Assembly: GCA_937951345.1 (NCBI GenBank) | Contig: CALFCF010000072.1 | Location: 1 to 38,684 of the forward strand | Reading direction: 5' to 3' | Origin: an uncultured Granulosicoccaceae bacterium | Lineage (GTDB): Bacteria > Pseudomonadota > Gammaproteobacteria > Granulosicoccales > Granulosicoccaceae | Length of the DNA stretch: 38,684 nt | Shown: one piece after another, positions 33,701 to 38,684 of the stretch | Layout: each line of letters starts with the position of its first letter | Numbering within the stretch: the stretch's first letter is position 1 | The notes under the pieces: model-generated | The model's input: only the letters and a program-made list of their open reading frames with translations | What the model was told of the DNA's origin: nothing | Database searches by the model: none | Program-made: the position numbers and the translations under genes

Positions 33701-35888
33701 AAACAGACCGGATGCTAACGTCGATGGTCAGATTGATGCGAATGGAGCTCTTTCTTCATTCGGTGTAATTACTGGAACAGGCGGTGCCTTTGTAGATACA
33801 GATGGTGACGGTGTGGTTGACTTTCGTGACCTCGATACTGATAACGACGGCATTCCCGATATCCTCGAAGTGGGTTCCGGTGCTGTCGATGCAGATGCGG
33901 ATGGTCGAATAGATGCGTTTCAGGATGCTGATGCGAATGGCGTAAACGATTCGCAGCAAACGGCACCTATAGTCCCGCAGGACTTCGATGGCGATCTGAT
34001 TCGGGATTTTCGCGACCTTGACAGTGATAACGATGGCCTGTCTGATTTGCTCGAAACGCTGGGCCCTTCATTTGACTTAATGAATGACGGTGTTCTGGAT
34101 AGTTTCGCTGACGCAAATCAGGATGGCCTTGATGACAACATTGCATCTCAACCTGCACCGGTATCTGACACAGACGGTGACGGCTTCCCTGATCGCACTG
34201 ATCTTGACAGTGATAACGACGGGCTAACAGACATAACCGAGACTGGCGGTACGGATGCGAATGGCGACGGCGTAGTAGATAATCTGGCTGACGCTGATAG
34301 GGACGGTGTGCCTGATGTTGTTGACAGTGATGCAACTGGTGGTGTCGATAGCGACCTTGACAGTATTGATGATGCGTTCGACTCATCTATAACTGGTGGT
34401 CCGGATGCTGATGGTGATGGTATTGTCGATAGTGCTGATCCTGATGCTGATGGTGATGGTTTTGCCGGTATCAATGATGATGGCGCTGCTGATAATCAGA
34501 ATCTGCCTGATACAGACGGTGACGGCATACTGGATTTTCAGGAAGTTGATGGTGCCGTAACCGGCGCACCGGGTCAGGGCTTTTTCAAAACCGGTCTCGA
34601 AGGTTCAGGTTTTGGTTGTTCCATACTCAGCAGCGGTGTTGCCGGAAAGACCTTTGATCCATTGTTCCTTGTGATGCTGTTGTTAAGCGGTATCTGGCTG
34701 GGATTCAAATCTATTCGTCGCGCAAAACACGGTGTGTCTGATTTAGAAGGCACTGTGCGTTCGATAAAACCTGTAGCGACAATTGCGACAGTTTGCGGCT
34801 CTTTGTTTATCGCTTCATGTGGTGCGTTTAGTCTGCCGTCTCTGCCAGGTGCGGGGTCAAGTGACTTTGATGGTCAGCGGACTCGCAAGCGCGTTTATAT
34901 CGGTGCCGGTGTAGGTAGCTCCACACTGGAGCCACATGATTCTATGGCTCAGGGTGGAACCGTTGATGACACCAGCAGTACCGGAGGGATGTTGACATTG
35001 GGAATTGATTTGTCGAACCGGTTTTCAGCTGAACTGCATGCTGCAGATCTCGGTGAAGCCAGTACTGCTCCTGTTGGTCAGATTGGTTATACCGTGGGTG
35101 GTTTGAGCGGTATTGCCTATTTACTTAACGACCACACCGACCGTGGTCGGCGCGAAGGCTTCAATCTGTTTGCGCGTCTTGGTGTAGGAGCAATGAACAA
35201 CCAGGCTGAACTGGTTCGCTTCGAGCGCGAGAACGATGTGCATATACTGGGAGGCCTTGGTCTGGAGTATGGTTTCGGGTTCGGCCTGGCTGCCCGCGCA
35301 GAGTTTATTTCGTTTGACGAAGATGCACAGTACGCACAACTTGGTCTTCTATACCGCTTTGGCCGACCAGCGGGTAGAGCAGTGGCACCTCGGGCTGAAG
35401 CTCCTCAGCGGGTTGCGGTAGTTACACCGGATCCTATACCGGATCCTATACCGGAGCCGGTTGACTCTGATAACGATGGCGTGCCCAATGCTGTTGATAG
35501 TTGTCCATCAACACCATTTAACACGCCGGTTAATTCTGACGGTTGTGCCCTGTTCAACGGTGTTATTGAGGGAGTCAACTTTGAAACCAACTCGGCGCAG
35601 CTGACATCGAATGCGACAACCATTCTCGAAGGGGTGGCAAGCACGATGCTGCAATTCCCGGATGTGCGAGTGACGGTTGAGGCACACACTGACAATCGCG
35701 GTTCAGCATCATCCAATCTCGATCTGTCGAAGCGTCGCGCGATTAGTGTTGCCAAGTTCCTGGTTGAACGCGGCATATCAGCCAGTCGCCTGCGACCGCA
35801 AGCCTACGGTGAGTCACAACCGCGAGCCAGCAATGCAACCGCTGAAGGTCGACGGGCAAACCGCAGGGTGGAGTTCAACGCTTTGTAA
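30717..35888 (+). CDS. Giant Asp-rich TSP3-type repeat protein fused to a lipoprotein/barrel/OmpA module
   Basis: The product is 1723 residues. The signal peptide is best formed from Met18 (ATG at 30768), ending near FANAVFA; either start is possible. Residues about 80-1285 are thrombospondin type 3-like calcium-binding repeats (DTDGDGVPD, DLDSDNDGILD), arranged in a super-repeat of about 277 residues. Residues about 1298-1338 (GSGFGCSILSS, FDPLFLVMLLLSGIWLGF, then RR) look like a C-terminal sorting signal of the GlyGly/MYXO/JDVT-CTERM kind, but they are internal. Next come a lipobox-like segment (SLFIASC, Cys1368), a barrel-like region, another calcium loop and an OmpA domain (VNFETNSAQLTSNA, VEAHTDNRGSASSNLDLSKR, GRRANRRVEF). 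It reads as two genes fused in frame. Likely a calcium-stabilised surface rod tied to the outer membrane. Confidence 0.88.
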   Translation: MRLKNKFTLYPKVGNENMKLMIKWRSPAAIALGIATSLLFANAVFAESKTQIDQSLTVLDTLDADAAGELPALQPRSTLDSDGDGIPNSTDTDDDDDRISDVDEGLIDVDNNGLPDPTSRDTDGDGVPDGIDSDSDNDGIPDFDEAVPNFNPGIFTPVDSDGDGTPDFNDLDSDNDNIFDLIEAGGPDADGNGTVDNFTDTTGKGIDDALDVNSLPVFDTDVDGIHDYRDDDSDNDGIPDLVESGGNAPHLPADFDGDGAANYRETDSDGDGISDSVEAGSNPNNPIDTDSDGAPDYVDLDSNNDGLNDNTPTPDSDGDGVPNQLDLDDDNDGILDVDEGLVDNNGDGFADASSIDTDGDGVPDVLDLDSDNDGILDLTEASADVATLANLDQVLNGAVDIAFPVGANGIPDAIETAVDSGVLVTAPLADTDGDGVPDFRDLDSDDDNIFDLIEAGGVDGNGDGRIDGFADADGKGVDDTIQNAALPIFDTDGDGTLDFRDLDSDADTIPDAVETTGPANLPTDTDGDGAADFRETDSDNDTIPDNQEAGGTPAAPLDTDGDGTPDFQDLDSDNDGTQDGQAAPVQVITGPDTDGDGIPNQVDLDDDNDGIPDTLEGAVDANGDGFQDPSALDTDGDGTPDAFDLDSDNDGILDNQEARADLAIVQSLDQVVNGAIDIAVPVGANGLADIIETSPDSGVINFSILDTDNDGTPDFQDIDSDNDGINDLVEAGGGDIDNDGRIDNFVDADDKGVDDFVQNNALPVFDTDGDGTPDFRDTDSDADTIPDSTEAGPAPNQPIDTDGDGAPDFREQDSDGDSLPDNVEAGGNPAAPMDTDGDGTPDFQDLDSDNDGTQDGAGQPVAPNPPIGPDVDGDGIMNVDDLDDDNDGILDTNEGMGDADGDAVANQFDLDSDNDGMFDIQEASLVLSQSMTLDTDNNGQVDGNAFGANGFADALETAPESGVPVFLLADSDGDGIADFLDADSDNDSIFDSIESNRPDANVDGQIDANGALSSFGVITGTGGAFVDTDGDGVVDFRDLDTDNDGIPDILEVGSGAVDADADGRIDAFQDADANGVNDSQQTAPIVPQDFDGDLIRDFRDLDSDNDGLSDLLETLGPSFDLMNDGVLDSFADANQDGLDDNIASQPAPVSDTDGDGFPDRTDLDSDNDGLTDITETGGTDANGDGVVDNLADADRDGVPDVVDSDATGGVDSDLDSIDDAFDSSITGGPDADGDGIVDSADPDADGDGFAGINDDGAADNQNLPDTDGDGILDFQEVDGAVTGAPGQGFFKTGLEGSGFGCSILSSGVAGKTFDPLFLVMLLLSGIWLGFKSIRRAKHGVSDLEGTVRSIKPVATIATVCGSLFIASCGAFSLPSLPGAGSSDFDGQRTRKRVYIGAGVGSSTLEPHDSMAQGGTVDDTSSTGGMLTLGIDLSNRFSAELHAADLGEASTAPVGQIGYTVGGLSGIAYLLNDHTDRGRREGFNLFARLGVGAMNNQAELVRFERENDVHILGGLGLEYGFGFGLAARAEFISFDEDAQYAQLGLLYRFGRPAGRAVAPRAEAPQRVAVVTPDPIPDPIPEPVDSDNDGVPNAVDSCPSTPFNTPVNSDGCALFNGVIEGVNFETNSAQLTSNATTILEGVASTMLQFPDVRVTVEAHTDNRGSASSNLDLSKRRAISVAKFLVERGISASRLRPQAYGESQPRASNATAEGRRANRRVEFNAL
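34755..35888 (+). CDS. Nested candidate: lipoprotein/barrel/OmpA protein from an internal GTG
   Basis: In the same frame as the 30717 gene, a GTG at 34755 preceded by AGAAGG (34745-34750, 4-nt spacer) would begin MRSIKPVATIATV. This is a clean 21-residue lipoprotein signal ending in SLFIASC with Cys22. The resulting 377-residue protein has the lipobox, barrel and OmpA order of the 11345 gene product (402 residues) and of the 28599 product. Whether it is made separately, as well as or instead of the fusion, cannot be decided from the sequence. Confidence 0.4.
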   Translation: MRSIKPVATIATVCGSLFIASCGAFSLPSLPGAGSSDFDGQRTRKRVYIGAGVGSSTLEPHDSMAQGGTVDDTSSTGGMLTLGIDLSNRFSAELHAADLGEASTAPVGQIGYTVGGLSGIAYLLNDHTDRGRREGFNLFARLGVGAMNNQAELVRFERENDVHILGGLGLEYGFGFGLAARAEFISFDEDAQYAQLGLLYRFGRPAGRAVAPRAEAPQRVAVVTPDPIPDPIPEPVDSDNDGVPNAVDSCPSTPFNTPVNSDGCALFNGVIEGVNFETNSAQLTSNATTILEGVASTMLQFPDVRVTVEAHTDNRGSASSNLDLSKRRAISVAKFLVERGISASRLRPQAYGESQPRASNATAEGRRANRRVEFNAL

Positions 35889-35982
35889 TTGCGCTGGATA
35901 CGGGTTGATTTTATGAGATTCCATCACCCGTGGTACAACTGAAAACGAGAGTTGATTTGCGGCTCTTTGAAAGAACGACAAG

Positions 35983-36005
35983 CCCCGGCCCACGCCGGGG
36001 TTTTT
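35983..36005 (+). terminator. Intrinsic terminator after the 30717 gene
   Basis: CCCCGGC (35983-35989) and GCCGGGG (35994-36000) form a perfect GC-rich 7-bp stem with loop CCAC, followed by five T residues. It lies about 95 bp after the stop codon and is the strongest terminator in the window. Confidence 0.92.
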
Positions 36006-36091
36006 CGTTTTCGGCATGCATCCGTTACAAAAGAGTGAATGAACGACGCTAAGATAGCGGATCGTGTTGCCTTGACGCGGGAAATATTTTT

Positions 36092-36814
36092 ATGACAATC
36101 AGTTTTAGCCAATCAAAAACACCAGGCTATATGCCGTTGGCGACGTGCATGGCTATCTTGATTTACTTGAGCAACTTCATCAAAAAATAATCGCAGATCT
36201 TGAACGCTAGCCTGTTGACGAATACAGGATAATATTTTTGGGTGGCTACATTGATCGCGGGTTGGATTCTGCAGGCTGTGTTCAGTACCCGATTAACTTA
36301 CAGAATAAAAATGTTATTTTCCTTAGAGGAAATTATGAAGACAATCTGGAGAAATTTCTAAAAGATCCAGTCGGTGTGGCAGATTCATTTTTCACTTATG
36401 GTGGTAGCGAATGCGCTGCTTCATATGGCGTCGCAATAAACGATAGTAGGATACGCCGGATAGACGCAGCAGTTGTCCGTAGAGTTGAAAATTGCCCTGC
36501 CTGCGCACCGCAAAAACTTTTATGCCAATCTTTTAAAGAACGTTTCGCTTGGAGACTATAAGCTTGTGCATGCAGGTGTTCGACCCGAGGTCGGTCTGCA
36601 TGAACAATCAGGGCGCGATTTAATGTGGATACGCAGCGATTTCATTCCTAACCAGTCGCTCTATGAAAAATTTATAGTGCATGGGCATACACCTGCCTAC
36701 TCGATGGAAATCCTGCCAAATCGAATTAATGTAGATACGCACGCCTATGATACAGGTGTTTTGAGTTGTCTGATACTCGAAGGTACAGACTACTCCGTGT
36801 TGGATACGCAATAG
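36092..36814 (+). pseudogene. Decayed metallophosphatase (PP2A-like Ser/Thr phosphatase family)
   Basis: The fragments together resemble a bacterial calcineurin-like phosphoesterase of about 240 residues: LYAVGDVHGYLDLLEQLHQ, IIFLGGYIDRG, VIFLRGNYEDN, YKLVHAGVRPEVGL, FIVHGHTPA and INVDTHAYDTG. Damage seen: a one-base loss in the A run near 36116-36119 that breaks the MTISFSQS start from GDVHG; an in-frame TAG at 36208-36210; and a second frameshift near 36465-36475 between RRIDAAVV and VELKIALPAHRKN. Two metal-site residues are also changed: the expected GDYIDRG is GGYIDRG, and the expected RGNHE is RGNYE. This combination makes a working enzyme very unlikely. It lies between a strong terminator and a convergent gene. 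Confidence 0.88.
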
Positions 36815-36864
36815 TCTGTGTCAGTCGTTTCTTGGCGATATCTAATCGATGCTATTTGGAATTG

Positions 36865-38271
36865 TTAGTAGTTCACCACCTCAAGTTTGATAATTTTCAA
36901 TGCATCCAGTGCTTGTTGTGGCATATTGCGTAATCCGGCTCGCATTTTTTTCGTGTTCTCCAGTACCCGCGCTGGTAATTCAACACTTTTCGCTCTAGTG
37001 TTCGCCTGTGGTGCTAGTTGTTTCGCTCGTTTAGCGACAGGTTTAGTTTCCGAGATGGTTTTCTGATCGATCTGTGGCGGACTTAAAGAATCGCCGGTTA
37101 GATCGGTAGTTTGTTGTCCATCAGATAGTAATATCTCTGAATTCTGTTGCTCTCGGGCTTCTTGGTACTTCTTCTTGCCTTTGTTTTGCTTGTTCTTCCC
37201 ACGACCAGGGTTGATGTTATCTGGAACCGGCTCTGCTTCATCAGATAGATACAAATCGTCCATGGAACCGACAAAGTGCGAAGAGCTTAGCGAATCATTG
37301 AAACCGGATAAGCCGGTCGATTCTATCTCGTTAAGTGACCACGATAATTCCTTGTTCTCGTTAAAGAGCACGACAGCTCTAACCGCAGTAAAGTCAGATT
37401 CTATTTGTTGCAATGCAACCTTCATCCAAACATCTTTAGATTCCAGCGCATCTGAGTCATCACCAAACTGACCCCATTGAGCGTCTGGTGTATCAAATGG
37501 CTCTGCACTGGACATTTCTGCGATGATGACCGGTTTGTCCGGGTAATTGTCAATCAATGTGTTGTAAGCTGGTCCGAATGTGCTGGTAAAGTCCATCCAG
37601 TCAGACCAGATGTAGTTAGATCCCCAGTTATAGCCATCAATAGATGTCCAGTCGACTATGTCGTCACCGGGATAGTACTGTGTGACATCGTTGTAATCAT
37701 CGGAGCTGAAATTATTTACGCTCCAGATCCACTGTATATATTGATTGGCGCCCGCTGTTTCAAATCGATCGTATATGTAGCGCCAGCTTGATTTGTATAA
37801 ATCAGGATGGTTGGCATAGGGGTACCAGTTGCCATTAAACTCATGACCGAATCGTAAGAGCAAATAAGGTTGTTCTTCAGATGAGTATTGCTCGACGAAG
37901 CTCACCAGTGAGTTTGCCCAGCTATCCAGATAGAAATCCCAGTGTCCATCAATAATTTCGGGTAGAAGATTAGCCTCAGGGTTGGACAAATCTATTGGCA
38001 TCCAACTAATCATAGGTGTCGAGCCTGCTTCATGTATAAGCGTTGACTGCCAATACAACTGATCCCACGTGTGAGTAAAAGCTGAGTAAACATTTTGTAT
38101 GGCTACGTGACGATTTAAATTTGCATTGAGTTCTTCGAACTCGCCAGGTTGCCATCCGTTGCCTGGCAAATAGACACCGACAACAGTTGACGCGTAAAGT
38201 CGATTTGAAAATATCAATAAAGTAATGATGCAAGCTATACAAGCGACGCGTGCGTGAGAATTAAAAGTCAT
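36865..38271 (-). CDS. Secreted GH26-family-like glycoside hydrolase
   Basis: The product is 468 residues from the ATG at 38271; upstream Met codons to 38367 would place the signal peptide internally. The signal peptide ends near NRLYAS, so the enzyme is exported. The TIM-barrel catalytic region shows the GH26-type acid/base motif LLRFGHEFNGNWYPYA and a nucleophile motif KPVIIAEMSS. Between them are WSVNNF and DWTSIDGYNWGSNY. GH26 enzymes cleave beta-mannans or related beta-glucans and xylans; the substrate here cannot be read from the sequence. After about residue 340 comes a highly basic, Gln-rich tail (GRGKNKQNKGKKKYQEAREQ) and a roughly 100-residue low-complexity C-terminus not typical of the family. 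It converges on the phosphatase pseudogene. Confidence 0.82.
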   Translation of the reverse strand: MTFNSHARVACIACIITLLIFSNRLYASTVVGVYLPGNGWQPGEFEELNANLNRHVAIQNVYSAFTHTWDQLYWQSTLIHEAGSTPMISWMPIDLSNPEANLLPEIIDGHWDFYLDSWANSLVSFVEQYSSEEQPYLLLRFGHEFNGNWYPYANHPDLYKSSWRYIYDRFETAGANQYIQWIWSVNNFSSDDYNDVTQYYPGDDIVDWTSIDGYNWGSNYIWSDWMDFTSTFGPAYNTLIDNYPDKPVIIAEMSSAEPFDTPDAQWGQFGDDSDALESKDVWMKVALQQIESDFTAVRAVVLFNENKELSWSLNEIESTGLSGFNDSLSSSHFVGSMDDLYLSDEAEPVPDNINPGRGKNKQNKGKKKYQEAREQQNSEILLSDGQQTTDLTGDSLSPPQIDQKTISETKPVAKRAKQLAPQANTRAKSVELPARVLENTKKMRAGLRNMPQQALDALKIIKLEVVNY

Positions 38272-38538
38272 ATATAGTCCATTAAAGAGAAGATGAAGAA
38301 TCACTGATTCAGATTCTCTGTTCCATGTGGAGCGTGTAGCGACAAACAGTTGCATGGTTTTTAACATTTGCAGTTATGCAGTAAGGAATTGTGATGAATG
38401 TCATGCTCTTTCAGTGGGGTAATTTCGGTGCAAGTGTGTTTTCATCGTGCAGTAGCGCATGTGCTTTATGAGGCTGCAGATTTGTTATTCTCGATTTAAA
38501 ACCCGAGGTGTGATTTATCTTCAGATTAATATAAATAT

Positions 38539-38684
38539 TAGGGAACCTCTGATTTATTGCCTGCGTTGCCAGGGCTGCGTTGAAATTCGGCTCAAAATGC
38601 TCATGTATTCGCATATACACTCCGCTTTTTCGCCAAATTTCGCCTTGCCCTGCCTGCCTCGCCTAATAAATCAGAGGTTCCTTA
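38539..38684. mobile_element. MITE-like terminal-inverted-repeat element at the window edge
   Basis: The arms at 38539-38558 (GGGAACCTCTGATTTATT core) and 38665-38684 are reverse complements over 20 bp with one mismatch. Weaker complementarity continues inward (GCCTGCG... against ...CGCC). About 106 bp lie between them, with no gene. This fits a small non-autonomous element or a large palindromic repeat; it may extend beyond the window. The remaining 267 bp from 38272 to 38538 hold the promoter side of the GH26 gene and nothing else recognised. Confidence 0.6.

Noticed and set aside
30866-34474. Minus- and other-frame ORFs across the Asp-rich repeat region
   Set aside because: Reverse reading of GAT/GAC-rich repeats gives long Ser/Val or His/Arg-rich open frames with no start signals; composition artefact.

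Overview
The window looks like chromosomal DNA of a Gram-negative gammaproteobacterium, probably a free-living marine or aquatic one. The main evidence is the end of a tol-pal operon (tolA, tolB, pal, cpoB) followed by tRNA-Lys, an order also found in Enterobacteria. All identifications come from reading the translated sequence; no database search was run.

Layout. 1-4200: envelope-maintenance genes. A 13-unit ERIEQ repeat lies in tolA and a ~250-bp inverted-repeat element lies between tolA and tolB. 4396-4471: tRNA-Lys(UUU). 4600-10750: metabolic and regulatory genes: a MetF-like reductase, a short photolyase/cryptochrome FAD-domain protein, a stand-alone acetolactate-synthase-type ThDP enzyme, a TVP38/TMEM64 membrane protein and a GcvA-like LysR regulator. 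10900-35900: about 25 kb of surface and outer-membrane genes. 36092-36814: a decayed Ser/Thr-phosphatase-like pseudogene. 36865-38271: a secreted GH26-type glycoside hydrolase. 38539-38684: a MITE-like inverted repeat at the window edge.

The most interesting part is 13019-28246, a four-gene operon called A-B-C-D here. All four products carry signal peptides. Gene spacing is 21 bp, about 31 bp and a 4-bp ATGA overlap, and a strong terminator follows D. A carries an unusual, possibly lectin-like N-terminal region. B is a rod of nine near-identical 101-residue SpaA/prealbumin-like repeats. C is a ~2000-residue mosaic of DUF11-type, CshA-type and SdrD-B-like domains ending in part of an OmpA domain. 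D looks like a large outer-membrane beta-barrel. At all three junctions a domain is cut in two. A and B each end in a DUF11 domain lacking its last strands. B and C each begin, just after the signal peptide, with the kind of segment that is missing. C ends in an OmpA domain lacking its terminal GR..NRRV part, and D begins with that part. This suggests subunits joined by inter-subunit domain complementation, analogous in logic to donor-strand exchange in chaperone-usher pili, giving a tip-shaft-anchor fibre. That assembly model is inference; the split domains are visible in the sequence.

Three related lipoprotein/barrel/OmpA proteins flank the operon (11345-12553, 28599-30488 and the C-terminal part of 30717-35888). 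The last is fused in frame behind a 1300-residue Asp-rich calcium-binding-type repeat protein whose internal end looks like a C-terminal sorting signal. A well-placed internal GTG start would release the lipoprotein separately. These proteins could anchor the surface structure to peptidoglycan.
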